A stretch of DNA of 64,000 bases from Chitinophaga agrisoli (GTDB lineage: Bacteria; Bacteroidota; Bacteroidia; Chitinophagales; Chitinophagaceae). The notes under the pieces were generated by a model that was given only the letters and a program-made list of their open reading frames with translations, ran no database searches and was not told the origin of the DNA. Of this stretch, positions 43,172 through 51,017 are shown one piece after another (the stretch's first letter is position 1; each line of letters begins with the position of its first letter). Location of the stretch: positions 220,345 to 284,344 of the forward strand of contig NZ_VUOC01000001.1 of the NCBI RefSeq assembly GCF_008386695.1, given 5' to 3'. The position numbers were made by a program, and so were the translations under genes.

Positions 43172-44650
43172 ATGCTAACACAATATCTTAAATATAGCTG
43201 CTACGTCCTCTTATTGGGCTGCCTGGCCATCTCGGGCTGTCAGAAGCTGGAAGACATTAATCATGATCCAACAAAACCCACCGTTACGCAGCCACAATAC
43301 CTGCTTACCGGAGCGGAAAAATCCGCTATGGACATTCTCTATGCCGGCCCTCAGAACGGCCGTATAGGTATGCCCTACGCGCAATACTGGACCGGCAATG
43401 ATAAGGCAAATGATAGCCGCTACCTGCTGGATGAGCTTATCAACACCAATCTCTGGAATACGCTGTATACCGTATCGCTGCATAATCTGGATGAGATCAT
43501 CAAAATGAACCGGGCAAAGCCTATTACGGAATCTACCAACCAGATCGCCATTGCGCAGATATTCAAAGCCTGGATCATGCAGATCCTGGCAGACGCCTAT
43601 GGCAATGTTCCTTACCAGGACGCCTATAAACTGGATCAGGGTATCTTCCGCCCAAAATATGACGGCGCCAAAGCTATTTACGCCGCATTACTGGATACCC
43701 TGAAAACGCAGGTAGCCGCATTGGACCCTGCTGCAGGCAGCTTTTCCAATGGCGATGTTATCTATAATGGCAACGTAGACTCCTGGAAAAAGCTGGGGCA
43801 CTCTTTAATGCTGCGCCTGGCCATCCGGATGGTTGATGCTGACGGCGAAGCGGCCAATGCCAGGGCTATCATCGAACAGAACTACCAGGCTGCCATGACC
43901 AGCCAGGCAGATGATGCGGTGTTCCAGTACATAGCGGTAGCGCCTAATAAATACCCTTATAACGATTCTGAAAGGGAGCTCTCCGAATTCTTTGTAAGCG
44001 CCACCATGGTGGATTATCTGAAAAGCTTAAACGATCCCCGCCTGGGCGTTTATGTGCGCCCAAGCAAAATAGATACGGTTTACCGGGGTTTGCCTTATGG
44101 CACCTCTGAAACCGAGCCTAGCCGCCTGCCACCGGGTAATTACTCCTATCCTGGCACCAGGATCTATGCCGCAGATGCAAGAGGCTTCGTGATGACCTAT
44201 TCTGAAGTGGAATTTATACTGGCAGAAGCCTCTGCCCGTGGTTTTGCCACCGGCGATGCCGCTACCCATTATACAAATGGTATAAAGGCCTCCATGGCTA
44301 CCTGGGGTATTACGGCTGCGGACACTATTAACGCTTACCTGGCCAGGGTGCCTTATGACCAGGCTGACTGGCGGAATGTGATAGGCTCCCAGAAATGGCT
44401 GGCTTTATATCCGCAGGGCTTTCAGGGCTGGTTTGAAAGGGTACGCCTGAACTTTAAGAAACCGGGCGGCGAGCCGCTGTTTATAGCGCCTGCCAGCGGA
44501 ACACTGGACAGTAAGGTGCCTTTTGTACCCTACCGCCTTACCTACCCGGTATCAGAACAGCAACAGAACACGCAAAACTATACCCAGGCCGCTAATGATA
44601 TTGGCGGCGATACCAAAGGCACCAAACTTTGGTGGAACAAGAATAATTAA
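43172..44650 (+). CDS. SusD/RagB-like lipoprotein (SusD-like_2 type)
   Basis: 492 residues. Lipobox with Cys at 22 (LLGCLAISGCQKLEDIN) is standard. QPQYLLTGAEKSAMDILYAG and IFKAWIMQILADAYGNVPYQ are the SusD-like_2 signatures; C-terminal PVSEQQQNTQNYTQAAN belongs to the family end. It binds the substrate on the cell surface and delivers it to the SusC partner 18 bp upstream. A strong terminator follows. Confidence 0.93.
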   Translation: MLTQYLKYSCYVLLLGCLAISGCQKLEDINHDPTKPTVTQPQYLLTGAEKSAMDILYAGPQNGRIGMPYAQYWTGNDKANDSRYLLDELINTNLWNTLYTVSLHNLDEIIKMNRAKPITESTNQIAIAQIFKAWIMQILADAYGNVPYQDAYKLDQGIFRPKYDGAKAIYAALLDTLKTQVAALDPAAGSFSNGDVIYNGNVDSWKKLGHSLMLRLAIRMVDADGEAANARAIIEQNYQAAMTSQADDAVFQYIAVAPNKYPYNDSERELSEFFVSATMVDYLKSLNDPRLGVYVRPSKIDTVYRGLPYGTSETEPSRLPPGNYSYPGTRIYAADARGFVMTYSEVEFILAEASARGFATGDAATHYTNGIKASMATWGITAADTINAYLARVPYDQADWRNVIGSQKWLALYPQGFQGWFERVRLNFKKPGGEPLFIAPASGTLDSKVPFVPYRLTYPVSEQQQNTQNYTQAANDIGGDTKGTKLWWNKNN

Positions 44651-44692
44651 CAGCTAATTGCCAATTATTGCTTTGGGGCTTTAAAGAGCAGG

Positions 44693-44725
44693 GCCGGTCA
44701 GTAATCACTGACCGGCTTTTTTTTT
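44693..44725 (+). terminator. Rho-independent terminator of the second SusCD operon
   Basis: Perfect 10-bp stem (44693-44702 GCCGGTCAGT with 44707-44716) with an AATC loop, then nine T residues (44717-44725). Confidence 0.95.
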
Positions 44726-44793
44726 ACGCCCCTCAATTTATTCCTGTATAGTATAACTGATATTATTTTAACAGTTTTCACCCGGCCCTCTCC

Positions 44794-44822
44794 TTCGCTT
44801 TGAGTTCGCTTATGGTTCGCTT
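44794..44822 (+). promoter_or_regulatory. Three TTCGCTT direct repeats at 11-bp spacing
   Basis: TTCGCTT at 44794, 44805 and 44816, separated by tgag and atgg. Pho-box-like geometry, 146 bp upstream of the DUF2490 gene. Confidence 0.65.
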
Positions 44823-44967
44823 ATCCTATACTCAAGCCATTTTGGTAAAATAGCATCATAACCGGGTCACAAATTTGCGTATATTTATAGGTTGCGCCAC
44901 AATAAGCCCCACCGTTTCCCAATCCCCCCTTTTCATATTATCTTTAAGGTTCTGAAGCATCAAGACC

Positions 44968-45699
44968 ATGAAAAGGACATTATTCGTACTGGCATTCCTG
45001 TCCGGCATATACAGCCTGCAGGCACAGCAACTTACCCATTATTACCAGCATTGGTATACGTATTTTGGCACGGCGGGCATCAACAAACAATGGTCCGTTC
45101 CGTTTGACGTACAGTTCCGTATCCGGGATGGCCTTAGCGATAAAGGACAGATCTTAATGCGTGCGGGCCTGCAATACGCACCTAATGCACGCACCGGCTA
45201 CCTGGTAGGCTATGCCAATATACCTACCTATAACGCGGCCCTGGACGCTTACCTGCCGGAGCACCGCATTTATGAACAGTTCATCTATAAAATGGGAAAA
45301 ACAGGCGTGTTTAATATGACGCACCGCCTGCGGCTGGAACAACGCTGGACCGGGCAAAAGACCCGCACTGGCAACGGCGGCGACCTGAAGCTGACGGACT
45401 GGCGCTATGGCAACCGTTTCCGCTACTTTAACCGCACCCTTTTCCCTTTCAAAAAGGATAAGCAACCCACCAATTTTTACCTGGCCTTTCAGAATGAGTT
45501 GTTCATGAACCTGTGGGGCAATGAGATCAATGATAAATTTATTGATCAGAACCGCTTTCTGGTGGCGCCTGGTTACTCCGTAAAACCTAATCTAAAGGTA
45601 GAAGTGGGATATATGAACCATTACCAGCAATTTGCCTCCGGCGATCAGGCCATGAACCATGTGTTGCATTTTGCCGTGATCCATGAATTCATGCTGTAG
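44968..45699 (+). CDS. Exported DUF2490-domain protein
   Basis: 243 residues. Signal peptide (TLFVLAFLSGIYSLQAQ, cleavage near 20), then a beta-rich body with HRLRLEQRW, LTDWRYGNRFRYFNRTLFP, FYLAFQNELFMNLWGNEI and an end in HVLHFAVIHEFML. This matches DUF2490, predicted outer-membrane beta-barrel proteins of Bacteroidota. Function unknown. It is convergent with the permease gene and ends at a shared bidirectional terminator. Confidence 0.8.
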   Translation: MKRTLFVLAFLSGIYSLQAQQLTHYYQHWYTYFGTAGINKQWSVPFDVQFRIRDGLSDKGQILMRAGLQYAPNARTGYLVGYANIPTYNAALDAYLPEHRIYEQFIYKMGKTGVFNMTHRLRLEQRWTGQKTRTGNGGDLKLTDWRYGNRFRYFNRTLFPFKKDKQPTNFYLAFQNELFMNLWGNEINDKFIDQNRFLVAPGYSVKPNLKVEVGYMNHYQQFASGDQAMNHVLHFAVIHEFML

Positions 45700-45717
45700 T
45701 TATCAGCTGTAAATAAT

Positions 45718-45756
45718 AAGTCCGTGGCGTACGCTTGCCTTGTACACCACGGACTT
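45718..45756. terminator. Bidirectional terminator
   Basis: Stem 45718-45727 (AAGTCCGTGG) with 45747-45756, extended inside the loop by GTAC pairing; T-rich on the plus side and A-rich on the minus side. It lies between the convergent DUF2490 and permease genes. Confidence 0.85.
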
Positions 45757-45773
45757 TTCATTTTCACGATATA

Positions 45774-48161
45774 CTACTCCGTTCTCAGACTTTTAACGGG
45801 GTTCATTAATGCAGCTTTTATAGATTGATAACTGACGGTCAGTAAGGTGATCAGCAAAGCGCCGGCGCCCGTTACCACAAAGATCCACCAGGAGATCCCG
45901 GAACGGTATTCATAATTCTGCAGCCATTGGTGCATAAAATAGTAGGCCAGCGGCGCGGCCACAAACAGGGAAATTACCACCAGCAGCAAAAAGTCCTTTG
46001 ACAACAGGCCCCACAGGTTTAGCACGGAAGCGCCCAGTACCTTACGCACCCCTATCTCTTTAGTACGTTGCTCCGCCATAAAAGAGGCCATACCAAACAG
46101 GCCCAGACAGCTGATAAAGATGGCCAGTATAGCAAAGGAGCTGGCCAGCTTACCTATCCGTTCCTCATTATTGAACTTACGGGCATAACTATCATCCGCA
46201 AACTCATAGGTAAAAGGTTGTGCCGGATTATACCGTTTAAAGGTGCTTTCAATCTTGGCCAGGGCGGTATGCAAACCAAGGGCCGGGTTTACCCGGAGGA
46301 TCATAAAGTTCTCGTGGCCCCGCGCCATACAGTAAACAGAGGCCCTTACCTGCGTATAAGGCGATTCCGTAACCACGTCCTTTATTACGCCAATGATCTT
46401 AAAGGGCATATCTTCCCATTTAAGCGTTTGGCCTACCGGGTCTTTCAGTCCCATGAATTTTACAGCGCTCTCATTTACCACAAAGGCCAGGGAGTCTGAA
46501 GCAAAGTCGCGGGAAAAATCCCGGCCTTCTTTGAACTGCCAGCCTACCGTTTTGCCATAGTCGTAGGATACGCCGGTATTAGGGAAATCCACTGCCAGGG
46601 CAGGGTCTTTTCCGGCCCAGTCAAAGGCGCCATTGGTAGACCATACCTCCGTTAACGGCGCCTCAGAAGAGGCCATTTCTGTAATAGCGCCGGCTTTCTT
46701 CAATTCATCCCGCACCGCATCAAAATGCTTATAAAGATCCGGTGTGATCATGTGAATGGCAATAAGCCCCTCACGGTTATAACCCACCGGCCGGTTCTTG
46801 GCATACTGCACCTGCCGGAATACCACCAGGGTGCCTATGATCAGGGTAACAGATACTGTAAACTGCAGCACTACCAATACCCTCCGCGGCATGGCCGCCA
46901 GACGGCCGGTGCGGAAAGTGCCTTTCAGCACTTTTACCGGTTGAAAAGCAGACAGGTACATGGCCGGATAACTGCCGGAAATAATACCTGTCAGCAGTGC
47001 AAACCCCAGCCCTATTAACCAGAACCAGGGCTGTGCCCATAATATGCTGATCTTCTTATCCGCCATTTCATTAAAAAACGGCAGTAGTAATTGCGACAAT
47101 AACAGGGCGCATACAAAAGCCAGCATTGCCATCAACACGGATTCACTGAAGAATTGAAGCATCAGCTGGCCGCGCAACGACCCAACGGCCTTACGGATGC
47201 CTACCTCTTTGGCCCTTTTCTCAGAACGGGCAGTGCTCAGGTTCATAAAATTGATACAGGCCAGCAGCAGCACAAATACCCCAATAATACCAAACAGCCA
47301 TACAAACTCAATACGGCCGCCGGTGTTCACCCCGTTCTTAAACTGTTCATACAGCCGCCATTTACTCATAGGGTGCAGGAAGATTTGCGGCTTAAATTGC
47401 TGGCCATGGGCGTCCAGGTTATCATACCTGGTATTCCGGATCTTTGCGGATGCCTGCTCCATCGTTACATGGTCCGCCACCTGTACAAATACCTGGAAGC
47501 CGTTGGAGCCCCATGTATTTTCATACTGGCCGGTCACCCATCCATCCATTATTGCTTTCAGCTTCCAGGGCACGAAATAGCTAACACGGCCCCATACGGA
47601 ATTATTGGGCAGGTCTTCATAGACGCCGGTCACTTTAAGGCTTACCTTACTATCCAGCTTAATTACCTGCTCCAGCGGATCTGCATCCGCAAATAAGGTC
47701 CGGGCGAGGGATTGAGACAGTATAATGGAATAAGGATCCATTAAACTGGCCTTGGTGCCTTTCAGCATGTTAAAGGTGAACATTTCCGGCGCATCCTGCT
47801 CTACATAATTACCATCCTTCATCAGCTGTTTGTCGCCGTAGGTCAGGATATGATTTTCTGTCCAGGATGACATTACCACATACTTAAAATAACCGCCGTA
47901 TTTATTACGCAGCTCATTACCCATAGGGTAAGGCATAGAGCTCCAGGTATCTGTAATGCCGTTAAATACCTGGTTCTGCTTTAGCTGGGCAATATGCGCA
48001 TAGTTTTTATGGAACTTGTTAAAGGAGAGCTCATCCCAGATCCAGAGACCAATGAGGATGGCCACAGCCATGCCCACAGACAGGCCGGTGATATTGATGA
48101 TGGATTGCGCTTTATTCTTTGACAGGTTGCGGAAAGCTGCTTTCAGGTAATTTTTAAGCAT
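45774..48161 (-). CDS. FtsX/MacB-type ABC transporter permease (large)
   Basis: 795 residues from ATG 48161, the conserved start (LKNYLKAAFRNLSKNKAQSI). It has two MacB_PCD periplasmic domains and two FtsX domains (e.g. RSEKRAKEVGIRKAVGSL and QRTKEIGVRKVLGASVL). No ATPase gene lies next to it, so a separate ATP-binding subunit must be encoded elsewhere. Such proteins in Bacteroidota export peptides or antibiotics, or sense envelope stress. Two phased palindromes lie upstream. Confidence 0.92.
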   Translation of the reverse strand: MLKNYLKAAFRNLSKNKAQSIINITGLSVGMAVAILIGLWIWDELSFNKFHKNYAHIAQLKQNQVFNGITDTWSSMPYPMGNELRNKYGGYFKYVVMSSWTENHILTYGDKQLMKDGNYVEQDAPEMFTFNMLKGTKASLMDPYSIILSQSLARTLFADADPLEQVIKLDSKVSLKVTGVYEDLPNNSVWGRVSYFVPWKLKAIMDGWVTGQYENTWGSNGFQVFVQVADHVTMEQASAKIRNTRYDNLDAHGQQFKPQIFLHPMSKWRLYEQFKNGVNTGGRIEFVWLFGIIGVFVLLLACINFMNLSTARSEKRAKEVGIRKAVGSLRGQLMLQFFSESVLMAMLAFVCALLLSQLLLPFFNEMADKKISILWAQPWFWLIGLGFALLTGIISGSYPAMYLSAFQPVKVLKGTFRTGRLAAMPRRVLVVLQFTVSVTLIIGTLVVFRQVQYAKNRPVGYNREGLIAIHMITPDLYKHFDAVRDELKKAGAITEMASSEAPLTEVWSTNGAFDWAGKDPALAVDFPNTGVSYDYGKTVGWQFKEGRDFSRDFASDSLAFVVNESAVKFMGLKDPVGQTLKWEDMPFKIIGVIKDVVTESPYTQVRASVYCMARGHENFMILRVNPALGLHTALAKIESTFKRYNPAQPFTYEFADDSYARKFNNEERIGKLASSFAILAIFISCLGLFGMASFMAEQRTKEIGVRKVLGASVLNLWGLLSKDFLLLVVISLFVAAPLAYYFMHQWLQNYEYRSGISWWIFVVTGAGALLITLLTVSYQSIKAALMNPVKSLRTE

Positions 48162-48254
48162 GCCGGTACATTTTAGATACAGGGCTTCAAGATAGATGCC
48201 TGATTCATAGTATATTACCATTCAATTATTTAGGCTGACGGGAGGCTGTTATCT

Positions 48255-48270
48255 TGTCCACTTCTGGTCA
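48255..48270 (-). promoter_or_regulatory. Operator-like palindrome A
   Basis: TGTCCACTTCTGGTCA (plus-strand reading), an imperfect inverted repeat. Its centre is 21 bp from the related palindrome B, i.e. two helical turns. It lies 94 bp upstream of the permease start. Confidence 0.55.
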
Positions 48271-48275
48271 AAACG

Positions 48276-48291
48276 TGTCCGCTTCCGGACA
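48276..48291 (-). promoter_or_regulatory. Operator-like palindrome B
   Basis: TGTCCGCTTCCGGACA, perfect arms TGTCCG/CGGACA around CTTC. Together with A it forms a tandem pair of the same 16-bp site. No sigma-54 -24/-12 pair was found between it and the start. Confidence 0.6.
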
Positions 48292-48318
48292 GGGAATAGT
48301 TATACAGAAAACTAAGAA

Positions 48319-48798
48319 TTAGCTGATCTTGGCCTTAGCCAGCTTGCTGAAGTTGATACGCGCATCCTCGCTTTCAAAAGCGCTGGTGGGGATCAGCAGA
48401 AAGGATTTACGGTCGCGGTAAAGAAAGAAGAATTTACTGGTTTCGACTATCTGGGTAAAATTATTCCAGTACAATTGCCGCTGGTGGTCGCTGGCGCGGG
48501 TAGAGATCTGCAGCCCCTCTTCAGAATATCCGAGCTTGATCTCATCTTTAAAGGTAGCAGCCTTATTATAGGTAGATACGGGCAACAGGTACCAGAAAGC
48601 CCACATAATAACGGCTATCATAACAATAACGCCTATAAGCGCACTGGGCGTAACGAGGTGAAAGAAAAAACCGGTAAGTGCAAGCAGCAGTAGTATACAG
48701 AGGGTATTGCGGAAAACCTTGATCTCCCCTCGCTGCATAAAGTGATAGCGCAATGCATTCAATACATCCTCCTTGTTATAGCTAAACTCTACGTGCAT
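48319..48798 (-). CDS. YcxB-like membrane protein
   Basis: 159 residues. Two transmembrane helices (LCILLLLALTGFFFHLV and IGVIVMIAVIMWAFWYLLPV) are followed by a YcxB-like C-terminal domain (EIKLGYSEEGLQISTRASD, LYWNNFTQIVETSKFFFLYRD, FLLIPTSAF). YcxB-like proteins are small membrane sensors of unknown function. It is transcribed in the same direction as the permease, ahead of the operator-like pair. Confidence 0.8.
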   Translation of the reverse strand: MHVEFSYNKEDVLNALRYHFMQRGEIKVFRNTLCILLLLALTGFFFHLVTPSALIGVIVMIAVIMWAFWYLLPVSTYNKAATFKDEIKLGYSEEGLQISTRASDHQRQLYWNNFTQIVETSKFFFLYRDRKSFLLIPTSAFESEDARINFSKLAKAKIS

Positions 48799-48839
48799 TA
48801 TATCCGCCTGGCAAGTAATTTATATGGTTGTGCTTAATA

Positions 48840-49448
48840 CTATTTAGGAACAGCAATAGACATTGGGTTTTCCATATCGTCCCGTTCGGTCACCGGCGCA
48901 TATTTTTTCCGGTTGGCAAGTGGTTTCTTTGTGTTGTTATCCAGGTCGTCTTCACTTAAGCCCGGAAAATTATTCTTGATGAATTGAAAGTATTGTTGCA
49001 ATGTTTTCACGTCTATCTTAAAAGGAAATACCAGCGATTTACCGCCGCCTTTCAGATAATCGTTACTGTTAATCCTGGTCTCGTTCTGCAGGTACCATTT
49101 ATAAAGGTCTACTACCGCGTTTTCCAGGTTGCCGTCTTCTACCGCTGTTTCATCATTATCACGGCTCAGCATCCATACATATTCTTCCACCCTGGTAGGC
49201 TTAGCCGTGATGGTGGGAAGGGGAGCAGGAACTGGCGTAATAGCTGCAGTAGTTTTAGCGGCAGCTTTATTAGCCGTCTTATCATCGCAGCGGTCTGTTG
49301 TCTTATGGCCATCATTATCATGATCATGATCGTTGGCATAAGTAGTGGCAGTAACTGCTAATAGTGCTATGCTAAGGGGAAACATCCATATGAAACCCCG
49401 CATGGAACTCATACGTTGCAATGAATATGTAAACTTGCCTGGTTTCAT
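48840..49448 (-). CDS. Unknown exported protein
   Basis: 202 residues from ATG 49448; ATGs a few codons downstream (e.g. 49403) are equally possible. A signal sequence lies at about 16-38 (RGFIWMFPLSIALLAVTATT), followed by a His/Asp-rich ND/HD segment (NDHDHDNDGHKTTDRCDD), an Ala/Lys/Thr-rich linker and a helical region. Not recognised. It is upstream of the YcxB-like gene by 41 bp. Confidence 0.6.
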   Translation of the reverse strand: MKPGKFTYSLQRMSSMRGFIWMFPLSIALLAVTATTYANDHDHDNDGHKTTDRCDDKTANKAAAKTTAAITPVPAPLPTITAKPTRVEEYVWMLSRDNDETAVEDGNLENAVVDLYKWYLQNETRINSNDYLKGGGKSLVFPFKIDVKTLQQYFQFIKNNFPGLSEDDLDNNTKKPLANRKKYAPVTERDDMENPMSIAVPK

Positions 49449-49577
49449 ATAGGTAAATTTTCGATATTAAAAATACAAAATACAATTTAGAAATCCCAAA
49501 AAACTAAATCATCCTACATTTATACTTAACATTATTTAACATTCCGGGCTTATCCTTGAAAATTTATTATATATTAT

Positions 49578-50282
49578 ATGATTCCTGCATTTATTAACTG
49601 GAGCAGCGGTAAAGACGCCTGTTTTGCCCTATGGACATTACGCCAGCAAGGTATATATGACATACGCTACCTGTTTACCACTTTGAACGCCGGCTTTCAA
49701 CGGGTATCCATGCATGGGGTGCGGGAGGCCCTGTTGGATGAGCAGGCACGGCAACTGGGTATTCCCCTTAAAAAGGCGTATTTGCAGGAGCATGCCTCTA
49801 TGGAGGACTATAACCAGCTAATGCAACAGCAGCTGGAGGGTATGCTGCAGGAAGAGATCCGGCATGCGGTCTTTGGCGATATCTTTCTGGAAGACCTGCG
49901 CCAGTACCGGGAGACCCAGCTGTCCAAAATAGGTATGCAAGGGGTGTTCCCTATCTGGAAGCAGAACAGCCGCCAGCTGCTGCAGGAGATCATAGCCGCC
50001 GGCTTCAAGGCCATTGTCGTGTGTGCTAATGCCCGTTACCTGGATGCCAGCTTTGCGGGACGGATAATAGATGACCAATTTCTGGCAGATCTGCCGCCCA
50101 ATGTAGACCCTTGCGGTGAGAACGGCGAGTTCCACACCTTTGTATATGATGGTCCTTTATTTAAGGCGCCTGTGGCATTTACCCCTGGCGAGACCATAGC
50201 GCGCAGCTATATATCTGATGAAGAGAAGGCTGTAAACTGGGATAATCAGTTCTATTTTAAGGAATTACTGCCCTTGGTATAA
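49578..50282 (+). CDS. Dph6-type diphthamide/ATP-pyrophosphatase family protein
   Basis: 234 residues. PP-loop SSGKDA at 9-14 binds ATP, and the central GEFHTFVYDGPLFKAPV is the DUF71/ATP_bind_4 signature found in diphthine-ammonia ligase (Dph6) homologues. Bacteria do not have diphthamide, so this acts as an amide/thio-forming enzyme on an unknown target, or in another nucleotide pathway. Monocistronic; a terminator lies directly after the stop. Confidence 0.85.
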   Translation: MIPAFINWSSGKDACFALWTLRQQGIYDIRYLFTTLNAGFQRVSMHGVREALLDEQARQLGIPLKKAYLQEHASMEDYNQLMQQQLEGMLQEEIRHAVFGDIFLEDLRQYRETQLSKIGMQGVFPIWKQNSRQLLQEIIAAGFKAIVVCANARYLDASFAGRIIDDQFLADLPPNVDPCGENGEFHTFVYDGPLFKAPVAFTPGETIARSYISDEEKAVNWDNQFYFKELLPLV

Positions 50283-50288
50283 AAAACA

Positions 50289-50313
50289 AAAGCAATGGAT
50301 AAACCATTGCTTT
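50289..50313 (+). terminator. Rho-independent terminator
   Basis: Stem 50289-50298 (AAAGCAATGG) with 50304-50313 and a 5-nt loop, then TTTCGAGAG. It lies 6 bp past the stop of the Dph6-like gene. Confidence 0.8.
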
Positions 50314-50877
50314 CGAGAGTCATTTACAGTGCATGAAGAGTCATGCTTGTAGAAATATTTGGTTTTTCATAGGACAGTAACCATAATAAAAATTAATACA
50401 ATAACAAATATATAAAAAAACTATAATGACGTTAGCGTCATGTTAAAGATTTATGAAGACGTAAAATTTACCCCATAAACATTAACAAAAAATCAAATAA
50501 GACGCGAGTTTTTGAAAATAATCAAAAGATGGAGGTGGATAACTGATCAGTTCCTGGCTAACCCATCATAGATCTTCAGACAAACCCAGATCACTTTCCC
50601 CATATAATCTGGTAGTGTTCCCGGTAGCTTACCCGGCCCCGCAAACCAGACCATGCTCACCAATAGTACTGCCGGATGTTTGTTTTAACAACGCGTTAGC
50701 TATGGAAATATCAAACGGATATGGCACTTTTTCAGACAGGCGGACCTGTTTGAGTATTCCTATTAAGAATGTAGATATTATATGGGGGAATAGTTAACTG
50801 TATGAAATTACCTGGTATGTACTATACTGCTAAATCAATGCTGTGGGGCCTTTGGAGAGGGTTTTATTTAAAAAGTA

Positions 50878-50899
50878 AGGGCGCCTAGAAAAGCGCCCT
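50878..50899 (-). terminator. Terminator-like hairpin after nrdJ
   Basis: AGGGCGC (50878-50884) pairs with GCGCCCT (50893-50899) around an 8-nt loop; T-rich on the minus side (TTACTTTTTAAAT). It is 118 bp past the nrdJ stop. Confidence 0.6.
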
Positions 50900-51017
50900 C
50901 AATTTGTTACTATCCTATGAAAACCCTATTTGAATACAAATGTACGAGCATGTTAATTTTCTTTGAAATTTTTCGTATAGAATAACAAATCATTAACAAG
51001 GGCCACAGGCCTCATAT

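Larger units (their letters stand above)
44651..44967. other. Intergenic region, 317 bp
   Basis: Contains the terminator of the SusCD operon (44693-44725) and three TTCGCTT repeats at 11-bp spacing (44794-44822) upstream of the DUF2490 gene. No gene. Confidence 0.65.
50283..51017. other. Intergenic region, 735 bp
   Basis: Contains the terminator after the Dph6-like gene (50289-50313) and the terminator-like hairpin (50878-50899) that follows nrdJ on the minus strand. Between them lies the word GATGTTTGTTTTAAC (50675-50689), also found at 38986, with similar upstream words. A 60-codon open stretch from 50615 encodes FPVAYPAPQTRPCSPIVLPD and is not recognised; I do not call it. The rest is AT-rich with no visible gene. 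Confidence 0.5.

Noticed and set aside
48162-48254. Sigma-54 promoter upstream of the permease
   Set aside because: No GG-N10-GC pair found between the palindromes and the start codon.
50615-50797. 60-codon plus-strand ORF with PDVCFN word
   Set aside because: Shares only a short word with a second intergenic ORF; no family pattern, probably a non-coding repeat.
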